Positions 9,897 to 18,166 of a stretch of DNA of 59,158 bases are shown piece by piece. Below the pieces are notes generated by a model. The model ran no database searches. It was not told the DNA's origin and worked only from the letters and a program-made list of their open reading frames with translations. Source of the DNA: Oscillospiraceae bacterium (lineage in GTDB: Bacteria > Bacillota > Clostridia > Oscillospirales > Oscillospiraceae); the NCBI GenBank assembly GCA_009781515.1, contig WQXY01000012.1:1-59158 (forward strand), read 5' to 3'. A program made the translations under genes and the position numbers. Numbering within the stretch: the stretch's first letter is position 1; every line of letters starts with the position of its first letter.

Positions 9897-10817
9897 ATGG
9901 CATCAATTAAACTACAAAATAAGCATTACGTGCTCGACCCGAAGGGACGCCCAATCCGTATTAAAGCGTCGAAGCATAGTAAGATTAACCGCAGCCCTGC
10001 GGGAAACATGATGCTATTTGTGCTCATGGCTATTTGCGGCTTGTTTATGGTGCTGCCGATAGTTATGATTGTCAACAATGCCCTGAAGCCGCCGGATGAG
10101 CTTTTCCAATTCCCGCCGCGTCTTTTTGTGCGAAATCCGACGCTTGACAACTTTGCAGACCTGTTTGTGCTTATGGGCGACACATGGGTGCCGTTTTCAA
10201 GAAATATACTAAACACACTCATTATCACCGGCGGCGGTGTCGTCGGGCATGTGCTGTGTGCCTCGCTTGCGGCATACCCCTTGGCAAAACGCAAATTCCC
10301 CGGCTCCAAAGTTCTCTTTTCGGTAGTAGTTCTCTCTATGATGTTCTCATGGACAGTCACACAAATACCAAACTACATGATTATCTCAGCCCTCGGTATC
10401 AACAACAACTACTTGGCGCTGATATTGCCCGCATGGTCATTCGGAATAGGACTGTATCTGATGAAGCAGTTTATGGAGCAAATTCCGGACTCCATAATAG
10501 AGTCCGCACGAATTGACGGAGCGAGTGAGTTTAAGGTCTTCTGGCAAATTATCATGCCGAATGTTAAACCCGCATGGCTGACACTTGCAATATTCCAATT
10601 CCAGCAAATGTGGGTCAACACGGGCGGAATGTTCCTTCGCAGCGAAGAACTCAAACCAATGCAATTTGCAATGCAGCAAATCATGGGAGGCGGAGTTGCA
10701 AGAGCGGGAGCCGCAGCCGCAGTCGCATTTATCCTTGCCGCAATACCAATAACATTTTTCCTTATTTGCCAATCAAGCATATTTGAAACCATGACCACCT
10801 CCGGTCTGAAGGAGTAA
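9897..10817 (+). CDS. Sugar ABC transporter permease, MalG-type
   Basis: 306 residues. A cytoplasmic N-terminus of about 40 residues precedes six membrane helices; the first is MMLFVLMAICGLFMVLPIV. The EAA loop reads ESARIDGASEFKVFWQIIMP. GGGAG-like Shine-Dalgarno (TTGGGAGAAATAAA) precedes ATG. It forms the membrane channel with the MalF-type protein encoded upstream and should import the sugar bound by the CBM/solute-binding fusion. Its TAA stop runs directly into the AACCACC sequence bordering repeat A copy 2. Confidence 0.9.
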   Translation: MASIKLQNKHYVLDPKGRPIRIKASKHSKINRSPAGNMMLFVLMAICGLFMVLPIVMIVNNALKPPDELFQFPPRLFVRNPTLDNFADLFVLMGDTWVPFSRNILNTLIITGGGVVGHVLCASLAAYPLAKRKFPGSKVLFSVVVLSMMFSWTVTQIPNYMIISALGINNNYLALILPAWSFGIGLYLMKQFMEQIPDSIIESARIDGASEFKVFWQIIMPNVKPAWLTLAIFQFQQMWVNTGGMFLRSEELKPMQFAMQQIMGGGVARAGAAAAVAFILAAIPITFFLICQSSIFETMTTSGLKE

Positions 10818-10825
10818 CCACCCCC

Positions 10826-10929
10826 CGTCATTGCGAGGAGCCATTTATGGCGACGTGGCAATCCAGACCACACAGTTACAAAAAGTGCATCATCTGGATC
10901 ACCGCGCTACTTCGTAGCTCGTGATGACG
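10826..10929. repeat. Palindromic repeat A, copy 2 (gene-less)
   Basis: Left arm 10826-10866 is identical to copies 1 and 4. The right arm ends CTCGTGATGACG and contains the hairpin GCTAC-TTC-GTAGC. Its loop closely resembles that of copy 1. It occupies the gap between the MalG-type permease and the NHL-repeat gene. Confidence 0.92.
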
Positions 10930-10951
10930 AAAAGAACGAAAGAGAAGATTA

Positions 10952-12430
10952 ATGCGAAAAATAAGTATCATATTGTTAATAGTGATTGTTATTACAATGG
11001 TGCCGTTTGATGCGATTGCCGCCGACACAGTGCCTTATGATACATATATCTATGACCATTGGGAGTACATAGTCTTTACACCCGCGCCATACGTCCCCGG
11101 CGAAACAATATCAGGAATTGCTCTTGAAATAGGCGCGTTCAGCGACCCGCAGGGAATATTTGTCGACCACGACGACGTTGTGTATATTGCCGACACAGGA
11201 AATAACCGAATTGTAATACTCGAGCCGGACCTGCATACAATACGTGATGTAATAACAACCTTTAATAATGACGGAAAGACAGACAGCTTTAACAGACCAA
11301 GAGGACTTGCAGTTACCACAGACGGCATTATTTACGTCGCCGACACGGAAAATCGCCGCGTAGTAGCTCTCGACGGCAAAGACGTTGTCAGAACTATAGA
11401 AAACCCGCAGTCTGAAATGCTCGGTGATGATTTTGACTTTGTACCGCTCAAGGTAACTGTTGACTATGCAGGACGTGTGTTTGTAATAGCGCGATACATG
11501 TTTCAAGGGATAATGACATTTGACACAAGCGGCGAATTCATTGGATTTTACGGAACAATTGACGTAACAATCTCACTTTGGCAGAGATTTTGGCGTGCAC
11601 TGTCGACCCAAGAGCAAAGAGCAAGACAGCAACTGTTTATTCCCACAGAGTTTACAGGGCTTGACGTTGACCCTATGGGATTTGTGTATGCGTCAAATAT
11701 TGACGCAGCAGGAGAGCAGGCAGTGCGGCGGCTTAACCCAAAAGGTGAGGATGTACTGCGAAAGGGAGTAAACGAAAATGTCGGCGGAGACCTCTTAACA
11801 TGGCCGCAGTCACCAAGTGCATTTTCAGGACCGAGTAATATTATAGACGTGACATACAGAGGCAATGGTATGTATTCACTATTAGACTCCCGACGCGGGC
11901 GTGTATTTACATACGATTATGAAGGCAATCTTTTGTATATATTCGGAGGAATGGGGCAGCAGGCGGGAACTTTCCGCCAACCGACAGCCATAGCCGCTCA
12001 AAAAGACAGAGTGCTCGCACTTGACGCAATACGAAACGAGCTTATAACATTTGAGCAGACCTTATACGGTGAGCTTATAAACAAAGCGGTATCACTGAGA
12101 TACGACGGTGACGAAGCAAAAGCGGTGGAAACATGGCGTGAAGTATTGGTGCTTAACGAAAACTTTGAGCTTGCAAACGCAGGAATAGGCAAGGCATATC
12201 TGACAGCAGGGGAAAATTGGACAGCAATGCAATATCTGCAAATGGGAATGGACAGACAGCATTATTCCATAGCTTTCAGACGTTGGCGAAATGATATACT
12301 CAAAGAAAACATAGGTTGGATTTTGACGGTGATAGTAGGCGGAATATTCGGATACGTGATAATACGAACTGTTGTCAGAAAACGTAAAGGCTATGAGGCA
12401 GCTGACGAAGGAGGTGCTTTTGATGCGTAA
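10952..12430 (+). CDS. NHL-repeat protein with C-terminal membrane anchor
   Basis: 492 residues. Signal peptide 1-23 (ISIILLIVIVITMVPFDAIAA). From about 60 to 365 there are NHL-type beta-propeller blades, for example FSDPQGIFVDHDDVVYIADT and FNRPRGLAVTTDGIIYVADT, ending FRQPTAIAAQKDRVLALD. A short TPR-like helical segment (about 370-450) follows, then a membrane helix (about 456-476, IGWILTVIVGGIFGYVIIRTV) and a basic tail. The propeller should lie outside the cell and may bind a ligand or partner protein. Similar genes occur with DUF5696 and YIP1 genes in sugar ABC loci; a role as accessory to uptake is inferred. The stop overlaps the next start by 8 bases. Confidence 0.8.
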   Translation: MRKISIILLIVIVITMVPFDAIAADTVPYDTYIYDHWEYIVFTPAPYVPGETISGIALEIGAFSDPQGIFVDHDDVVYIADTGNNRIVILEPDLHTIRDVITTFNNDGKTDSFNRPRGLAVTTDGIIYVADTENRRVVALDGKDVVRTIENPQSEMLGDDFDFVPLKVTVDYAGRVFVIARYMFQGIMTFDTSGEFIGFYGTIDVTISLWQRFWRALSTQEQRARQQLFIPTEFTGLDVDPMGFVYASNIDAAGEQAVRRLNPKGEDVLRKGVNENVGGDLLTWPQSPSAFSGPSNIIDVTYRGNGMYSLLDSRRGRVFTYDYEGNLLYIFGGMGQQAGTFRQPTAIAAQKDRVLALDAIRNELITFEQTLYGELINKAVSLRYDGDEAKAVETWREVLVLNENFELANAGIGKAYLTAGENWTAMQYLQMGMDRQHYSIAFRRWRNDILKENIGWILTVIVGGIFGYVIIRTVVRKRKGYEAADEGGAFDA

Positions 12431-13055
12431 GTACTTCTCGCGTGAGAGGCTTGGTTATATGTTCGGCATTTTAAGTAACCCCATAGACTCGTTTTATGAA
12501 ATCCGCTACAGAGATAAAGGAAGCGTACCGCTTGCGGTAATCTGCGTATTTGTGTTGTCGGCTCTGTTTACGATAAACCGTGTGTTTGCAGGGTTTGTTA
12601 TAAATGAAGTAAATCCGCGTACTGTCGACGGCATAACGGAAATGGGTTCATTCTTTATGTTGCTCGGACTGTTTTGTATCGGCAACTGGGCGGTTACATG
12701 TCTTATGGAAGGCGAAGGACGTATGCGTGACATCGTTACGGTTGCAGGCTATGCAATGCTGCCGGTTGCGCTCGCACTTGCCCCCGCAACCATTCTCAGC
12801 AACGTCATTTCTATCGAAGAAGCAGCATTTTACAATATTATCTTGGGTGTAAGCATAGCATGGACAGCAATACTGATGCTTCTCGGAGTAATGACCGTAC
12901 ACAACTACACCCTGCTGAAAACGCTCATAACATTGGTGCTGACATTTACGACCATGCTGATACTCATTTTCATCGGACTTCTTATAATGGATTTGCTCAA
13001 CCAGATTTACGGCTTTTTCTACTCAATATATACTGAACTAATATTTAGGTTCTAA
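12423..13055 (+). CDS. YIP1-like integral membrane protein
   Basis: 210 residues from ATG at 12423, chosen because AAGGAGG stands 8 bases before it; a longer start at 12372 lacks such a site. About five membrane helices are visible, for example VPLAVICVFVLSALFTI and ALILIFIGLLIMDLLN-like segments near the end. The spacing and the GNWAVTCLMEGEGRMRDIV segment suit bacterial YIP1 proteins. Function in bacteria is not established. It is translationally coupled to the NHL protein, so the two likely act together. Confidence 0.75.
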   Translation: MRKYFSRERLGYMFGILSNPIDSFYEIRYRDKGSVPLAVICVFVLSALFTINRVFAGFVINEVNPRTVDGITEMGSFFMLLGLFCIGNWAVTCLMEGEGRMRDIVTVAGYAMLPVALALAPATILSNVISIEEAAFYNIILGVSIAWTAILMLLGVMTVHNYTLLKTLITLVLTFTTMLILIFIGLLIMDLLNQIYGFFYSIYTELIFRF

Positions 13056-13063
13056 CCACCATC

Positions 13064-13183
13064 CGTCATTGCGAGAAGCCACAAAGTGGCAACGTGGCAA
13101 TCCAGCAATCAAATCATATACCCACATTATATATTTTAGTACAGTGTCTGGATCACCACGCTACTTCGTAGCTCGTGATGACG
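13064..13183. repeat. Palindromic repeat A, copy 3 (gene-less, longer loop)
   Basis: Ends CGTCATTGCGAG and CTCGTGATGACG; inner GTGGCAATCCAG and CTGGATCACCAC. The left internal hairpin is GCCAC-AAA-GTGGC instead of GCCA-TTTA-TGGC in copies 1, 2 and 4: a longer, still paired arm. The loop is AT-rich and unlike those of copies 1 and 2. Confidence 0.9.
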
Positions 13184-13205
13184 CAAAAGAAAGAAAGATT
13201 ACAAA

Positions 13206-15794
13206 ATGAAGTTTACAACCAAGCTGATATTGTGGATAGTTGTCATCGGAGCTTTGATTGTGCTCTCTTATCAAGGCTATCTGACAGTACGCTACAGGCT
13301 GCATAACGGACACTTGGCAGTGCTCTCGGAGAAGGACCATGAGTCCGAAATAGGGTCGCCGTTTGCCGTGCCGCCGGGCGCTCCGACAGCTGACATTTCG
13401 GGAATGTCATATGTCACAGGAAATGATAAGCTTCGTTTATATATTGACGAAGAAACAGGAAATATAGCCTTATATGACCTGCGAAACAGCAGCACCATAT
13501 ACGCAGTGCACCCCGACATGAAAACAGACGAGTTTGCGTCGGACTTAAACAGAAGCCTGCTCCAATCTCAAATTACACTCAGCTACTTCACCCCGACAAG
13601 AATACCGGGAAGATTTAACAGCTTCGACCACGCAGTTTCCATGGGTCAGTTCAGACTTGAAAGCATTGCAGACGGCGTGCGCGTCATATATACAATAGGT
13701 GACATATCCAGCCCAACAGGAATTGTACCTGTATACATTACACTCGAGCGGCTGCAGTTTTTCTTGGGGCAGCTTGAGGGAACACGAGCATATTCAAGAA
13801 ATATGATGCGATATATAGAGTCCGATACAGCCCCCGGACATATGCAGCTTATCGACGCCGCCCGTACGGGAGCCGCAACGCTTCGTGAAATGAACGAAGT
13901 CTTTGCATCCGTCGGATACACAGCGGAGGATTTTGCCGCCGATATGGCAGGCTCGGGAGTTGAAGAAGCAGTACCGCTCCATTTTGTAGTGCCCTTGGAG
14001 TTTCGCTTAAATGACGACAGCCTTATCGTAAATGTAAACACAACGGACATTCGCGAATATGCGGGCGGACGTATTGATGAAATTCAACTGATGAGAGCCT
14101 TTGGAGCGGGTGGTATGAATGAAGATGGTTATCTCGTTGTGCCAAACGGCTCAGGTTCTCTCATATATTTTAATAATCGGAAAACCTATGCGGACGAATA
14201 TATGCAGTACATATACGGGCAAGACCCGATGCTCAGAGAATATGTTACCCTCGGCAATATCGAAGATGTGCGTATTCCGTTTTTCGGCATTGAAGCACCC
14301 GACCGCACCATTTTAGGTCGCGTCGAGGCAGGCGATACACAGGCATATCTTACAGCCGGAATATCGGAAAAGTTTAATTCGTTCAACTATATCTATACAG
14401 GCTTTACCCTTAGAGGAAGCTTGGCACTGACAATGTTCGGCATGACAGGAAATGAGTCCACACTTCCCGTTGTTGAGCGTGACCTTCCTGAGCTTGACCT
14501 CACAGTCAGATATACGATTTTGGAAAACAAAGGATATTCGGGCATGGCGGAGCGCGCACGTGAGCTTCTCATAGAAGAAGGCTCGCTGCAGGCTGACCTG
14601 CTCCCGCAAGACGATATCCCGTTTTATATGGACCTTGTCGGCAGTGTTATGGGTCAGAAATTCTTTGCAGGTATCCGCTACATGGGTCAAATCCCAATGA
14701 CAACATACGAACAAGCCGAGGAAATCATAGACGATTTGACTTCAAGCGGCGTGACACGTCAGGTTGTAAATTATGCAGGCTGGTTTAACCGTGGTTATTA
14801 CCATGACATACCTGACAAAATCAAGCCTGTGCGTCAGCTTGGCGCAGTCCGCGACCTTGAAGCGCTTGCAAGAAAAGTAGAGGCTGAAAACGGCAAGCTA
14901 TATTCCGACACGAGTATGCTCACCGTACCATGGAGCACACGAAGATATCGCTGGGATTTGGAGTCCACGAGATATTACGGCGGCGGAATGGTTGGCGGCT
15001 TTGGTCAAGTCAACCCGATAACCCTGTTTAACACATTCTCCGCAGGCTATCTTGAGGTTATGTATAATGCTATGAGCCCGAGATTTTTAACACGCTATAT
15101 GGACAGCTACATCAAAGCATTTGACAAGTATGACCTGACAGGCACATCACTTCGTGATATGGGAGGCTTTCTTGCATCTGACCGCAGACGTACGGGAATG
15201 ATACACCGTGAGGAAGCTAAAGAGGTTATACTTCACAACATGGAAAAACTCCACGACGAGGGCGACCCCCTGATGATTGCAGGCGGCAACATGTATGCGC
15301 TGCGCTTTGCAAGTGACCTTATCAACATGCCCCTTGCTCATAATACATTTTATGTTGTCGATGAAGAAATCCCGTTCTACCAAATGATAATCCACGGAAG
15401 GCTTGATTATGCGGGAATGCCGATAAATCTGTCAGCCGATTTTGACGAAGACGCACTTATTCTGCGGCTTGTCGAATACGGAGCCTCTCCGCATTTTGCA
15501 TTTACATACGAGAGTGCAAATGAAATGAAATACACGGGTCTGAACTGGAAATACAGCACAAAATATGATAACTGGAGCGATAAAGCCAAGGAAATTTATC
15601 ATGCAGTTAACGGTGCTTTGCAATATGTGTCCGGAGCGGAAATGACATCACATGAAATATTGCGCAGCGGACTGCGTTTGATTACATACAGTAACGGGGT
15701 TCAAATAGTAATAAACCGCTCAAATACAGAGCGTACATTAGACGGTGAGACCATACAGCCTGTTGGTTTCATCGTTCGGGGGGTGGCATCATGA
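13206..15794 (+). CDS. DUF5696-like large surface protein of the glycan locus
   Basis: 862 residues. One N-terminal membrane helix (about 7-27, LILWIVVIGALIVLSYQGYL), the rest predicted outside. The first half is beta-rich (KLRLYIDEETGNIALYDLRNSSTIYAV). The second half (about 440-820) alternates strands and helices like a glycoside-hydrolase barrel, with NYAGWFNRGYYHDIPDK, SDTSMLTVPWSTRRYRWD and YAGMPINLSADFDED. I associate this pattern with DUF5696 proteins found beside sugar ABC transporters in Paenibacillus and clostridia; that link is from memory. A polysaccharide-processing role is inferred. The stop overlaps the next start (ATGA). Confidence 0.75.
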   Translation: MKFTTKLILWIVVIGALIVLSYQGYLTVRYRLHNGHLAVLSEKDHESEIGSPFAVPPGAPTADISGMSYVTGNDKLRLYIDEETGNIALYDLRNSSTIYAVHPDMKTDEFASDLNRSLLQSQITLSYFTPTRIPGRFNSFDHAVSMGQFRLESIADGVRVIYTIGDISSPTGIVPVYITLERLQFFLGQLEGTRAYSRNMMRYIESDTAPGHMQLIDAARTGAATLREMNEVFASVGYTAEDFAADMAGSGVEEAVPLHFVVPLEFRLNDDSLIVNVNTTDIREYAGGRIDEIQLMRAFGAGGMNEDGYLVVPNGSGSLIYFNNRKTYADEYMQYIYGQDPMLREYVTLGNIEDVRIPFFGIEAPDRTILGRVEAGDTQAYLTAGISEKFNSFNYIYTGFTLRGSLALTMFGMTGNESTLPVVERDLPELDLTVRYTILENKGYSGMAERARELLIEEGSLQADLLPQDDIPFYMDLVGSVMGQKFFAGIRYMGQIPMTTYEQAEEIIDDLTSSGVTRQVVNYAGWFNRGYYHDIPDKIKPVRQLGAVRDLEALARKVEAENGKLYSDTSMLTVPWSTRRYRWDLESTRYYGGGMVGGFGQVNPITLFNTFSAGYLEVMYNAMSPRFLTRYMDSYIKAFDKYDLTGTSLRDMGGFLASDRRRTGMIHREEAKEVILHNMEKLHDEGDPLMIAGGNMYALRFASDLINMPLAHNTFYVVDEEIPFYQMIIHGRLDYAGMPINLSADFDEDALILRLVEYGASPHFAFTYESANEMKYTGLNWKYSTKYDNWSDKAKEIYHAVNGALQYVSGAEMTSHEILRSGLRLITYSNGVQIVINRSNTERTLDGETIQPVGFIVRGVAS

Positions 15795-16702
15795 AATTGT
15801 CACTATCAGGTAAAAAAGCAGTCGTCGGAATGATTTTTATTGCGCCGTTTGTGATTGGGTTTGTAGTGTTTATAGCATACGGTATATTCACAACAATCCG
15901 CATGAGCTTTTCCGATGTTATACTCGCAGGAGCAACTTCCGGTGTTGAACTCGTCTGGAACAACTTTGATAATTACATACAGGCATTTACAGTGCACCCG
16001 ACCTTCCCCGAGGTCTTTGGTACCTCAATATTAAACATGGTAATAGACGTGCCGCTCATTATTTTCTTCTCGCTCTTTATGGCACTTCTTATTAACCAAA
16101 AATTCAGAGGACGCACAATCGTCCGTGCAATATTCTTCCTGCCCGTTATCTTAGGAGCACCCGCAATATCCAACGCACTCCTGTCAGCCCGGGCAATGAT
16201 GGTTGGCGGCGTCAGCCCTGCATCTGCCGAGGTTATGGCATCGCTCGGCTCAAACTTAAATGTTGACGTAAATTATTATTTGGCAATGCTCGGGGATCTT
16301 GCAATCCCGCCGACACTTATAGGATATATCGTAGACGCGGTGCACAGAATAAACAACATCATAATAGCATCGGGCGTGCAAATTGTAATATTCCTCGCCG
16401 CTCTGCAGTCAATCCCGCCGTCGGTATATGAAGCGGCAAAAATCGAAGGGGCAACACCATATGAAACTTTCTGGCTGATAACATTCCCGATGGTATCGCC
16501 GCTCATACTGACTAATGTGGTCTACACAATAATTGACTCATTTGCAGTCAGTCCCGTAGTTACACTCTCTTACAGCACTATATTCTCGGATTATAACTAC
16601 GGACTTGGTTCTGTATTTAGTCTTGTCAGCTCTCTTGCAGTGTGTCTAATTCTCGTAGTCGTTGGACTTGTACTCGGCAAACGCTCATTCTATTATACAT
16701 AA
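15791..16702 (+). CDS. Sugar ABC transporter permease, MalF-type (second pair)
   Basis: 303 residues, six membrane helices beginning GMIFIAPFVIGFVVFIAYGI. The EAA loop is YEAAKIEGATPYETFWLITF. Its ATG overlaps the stop of the DUF5696-like gene by four bases, so the two are coupled. It pairs with the MalG-type permease at 17152, from which it has been separated by repeats A and B and the inserted nuclease gene. Confidence 0.9.
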   Translation: MKLSLSGKKAVVGMIFIAPFVIGFVVFIAYGIFTTIRMSFSDVILAGATSGVELVWNNFDNYIQAFTVHPTFPEVFGTSILNMVIDVPLIIFFSLFMALLINQKFRGRTIVRAIFFLPVILGAPAISNALLSARAMMVGGVSPASAEVMASLGSNLNVDVNYYLAMLGDLAIPPTLIGYIVDAVHRINNIIIASGVQIVIFLAALQSIPPSVYEAAKIEGATPYETFWLITFPMVSPLILTNVVYTIIDSFAVSPVVTLSYSTIFSDYNYGLGSVFSLVSSLAVCLILVVVGLVLGKRSFYYT

Positions 16703-16704
16703 AC

Positions 16705-16753
16705 AACCACCCCGGCGCTACGCGCCACCCTGTAGGGGCGGCAACCTGCCGCC
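16705..16753. repeat. Modular hairpin repeat B, copy 2
   Basis: Identical over 34 bp to copy 1 (AACCACCCC... to GTAGGGG), then one hairpin GGCGGCA-ACC-TGCCGCC in place of the two different hairpins of copy 1. The arms differ in sequence but remain complementary. It abuts repeat A copy 4. Confidence 0.85.
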
Positions 16754-16759
16754 AACCGC

Positions 16760-17133
16760 CGTCATTGCGAGGAGCCATTTATGGCGACGTGGCAATCCAG
16801 AAGAAAATTATGAAACAAGGTTATGTATATATATTATTTAATAAAAGAAACGGTACACTGTATGTTGGAGTAACATCAGATATAAAAAAACGTATATATG
16901 AACACAAAGAAAAATTAACTGAAGGATTTACAAATAAATATAACATTAACAAATTAGGTTACTATGAAATATTTAGCACGATGATAGATGCTATAGAAAG
17001 AGAAAAACAAATTAAGAAAAGTAATAGAAAGAAAAAACTATTTTTAATTGAAAGTATCAATCCTGAATGGGTAGACTTATATAACGAAATATTATGACTG
17101 GATTGCCACGCCACTACGTGGCTCGCAATGACG
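16760..17133 (+). mobile_element. Repeat A copy 4 carrying a GIY-YIG nuclease gene
   Basis: Left arm 16760-16800 and right arm 17098-17133 are the two halves of repeat A. Both pairs are perfect here: CGTCATTGCGAG with CTCGCAATGACG, and GTGGCAATCCAG with CTGGATTGCCAC, 12 of 12 each. The loop is replaced by an AT-rich nuclease gene whose TGA stop touches the right arm with no spacer. It lies between two permease genes. It is read as a small mobile or homing-type element; mobility itself is inference. Confidence 0.75.
16810..17097 (+). CDS. GIY-YIG endonuclease inside repeat A
   Basis: 95 residues from ATG at 16810, the first codon after the left arm. The GIY-YIG core is complete: YVYIL in strand 1, TLYVGVTSDIKKRIYEH with the YVG and Arg/His positions, and the metal-binding Glu in DAIEREKQIK, ending NPEWVDLYNEIL. 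This is the single-domain UPF0213/YhbQ-like group. Composition is strikingly A/T-rich (many AAA, ATA, TTA codons), unlike the transporter genes on either side, and there is no good Shine-Dalgarno, so it looks acquired. The gene ends flush with the right arm of the palindrome. The likely role is to cut DNA at the repeat or at target sites during movement; this is inferred. Confidence 0.88.
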   Translation: MKQGYVYILFNKRNGTLYVGVTSDIKKRIYEHKEKLTEGFTNKYNINKLGYYEIFSTMIDAIEREKQIKKSNRKKKLFLIESINPEWVDLYNEIL

Positions 17134-17151
17134 GAGATGTAGGTGTAAAAC

Positions 17152-18135
17152 ATGAACATAAAAGCGCGAATTGAACAAATGAAAAATGACCCGACGATTG
17201 CGAGCAAACGCGGACAAGCGGAGCGAAAGCTGCGGGCAGTAGTATTCGCACTTTTCCGTACTGCACTTGTGCTCGGAATATCTTATGTAATACTCAGCCC
17301 GCTTATCGGTATCCTTGCGAGCTCATTCTTTTCAACCGAAGACAGTTACAACCCGGTAGTTTACCTTATTCCGCAAAATCCGACACTTGAACGCTACGAA
17401 CTGACCATATTACGAATGGACTACTGGAACGTACTCGGCAACATGATGATTTATGTGCTCGGACTGACAGTTATACAGCTTTTGATATGCTCAATGGCAG
17501 GCTACGGCTTTGCCCGCTTCAACTTCCCGCTCAAAAAACTGCTGTTCGGCTGTGTAATAATCACTATTGTGCTGCCGTCGCATACGATAATGTTCCCGCT
17601 GTATACAACATTCCAAACATTTAATCCGTTTGGGATATTCGGGCTCTTTAACGACGGCAACAGCGTAAACCTGCTCGGCTCGCCATGGCCTGTGGTTATT
17701 ATGACCATTTTTGGCGTAGGGCTTCGCTCGGGGCTGTATATCTTTATCTTTAACCAATTTTTCAGAGGATTACCGAGAGAAATCGAAGAAGCTGCCTTTA
17801 TCGACGGAGCGGGCAGTGTTCGTACATATCTGCAAGTAATGCTGCCAAACGCGACCCCCGCAGTTGTTACGGTGACAATATTCTCAGTGGTATGGCAATA
17901 TAACGACAACTTCCTCGGCAGGCTCTTTAATGTAAGCGACAGCATACTACTCAGCCGCAGAATTGGCTCATTGCAGGCAACAATATCAAACATCGACCAA
18001 ATCCGCGACCCCTCAATCACCACATTATATGTATATGCAGGTGTAGTGCTGATGATACTGCCACTTCTTTTGATATATGTCTTTATGCAAAAACATTTAA
18101 TCGAAGGCATCGAAAGAAGCGGCATTGTCGGATAA
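17152..18135 (+). CDS. Sugar ABC transporter permease, MalG-type (second pair)
   Basis: 327 residues. Six membrane helices after a polar N-terminus of about 25 residues that repeats RIEQMKND. The EAA loop is EEAAFIDGAGSVRTYLQVML. Shine-Dalgarno TAGGTG is 7 bases before ATG. It should form the second import channel with the protein at 15791 and work with the solute-binding lipoprotein at 19299. It is 18 bases downstream of the nuclease-bearing element, so its expression may depend on read-through of the palindrome. Confidence 0.9.
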   Translation: MNIKARIEQMKNDPTIASKRGQAERKLRAVVFALFRTALVLGISYVILSPLIGILASSFFSTEDSYNPVVYLIPQNPTLERYELTILRMDYWNVLGNMMIYVLGLTVIQLLICSMAGYGFARFNFPLKKLLFGCVIITIVLPSHTIMFPLYTTFQTFNPFGIFGLFNDGNSVNLLGSPWPVVIMTIFGVGLRSGLYIFIFNQFFRGLPREIEEAAFIDGAGSVRTYLQVMLPNATPAVVTVTIFSVVWQYNDNFLGRLFNVSDSILLSRRIGSLQATISNIDQIRDPSITTLYVYAGVVLMILPLLLIYVFMQKHLIEGIERSGIVG

Positions 18136-18166
18136 ATTAATAAAAAATAGAAAGGAAAAATAAAAA

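Noticed and set aside
8685-13183. The three repeat A copies as a CRISPR array
   Set aside because: They are palindromes of about 100 bp spaced by whole genes, not short direct repeats with uniform spacers.
16642-16809. An N-terminal extension of the GIY-YIG protein
   Set aside because: It would be translated from the end of the permease gene and repeat arms; the GIY-YIG domain begins directly after the ATG at 16810.
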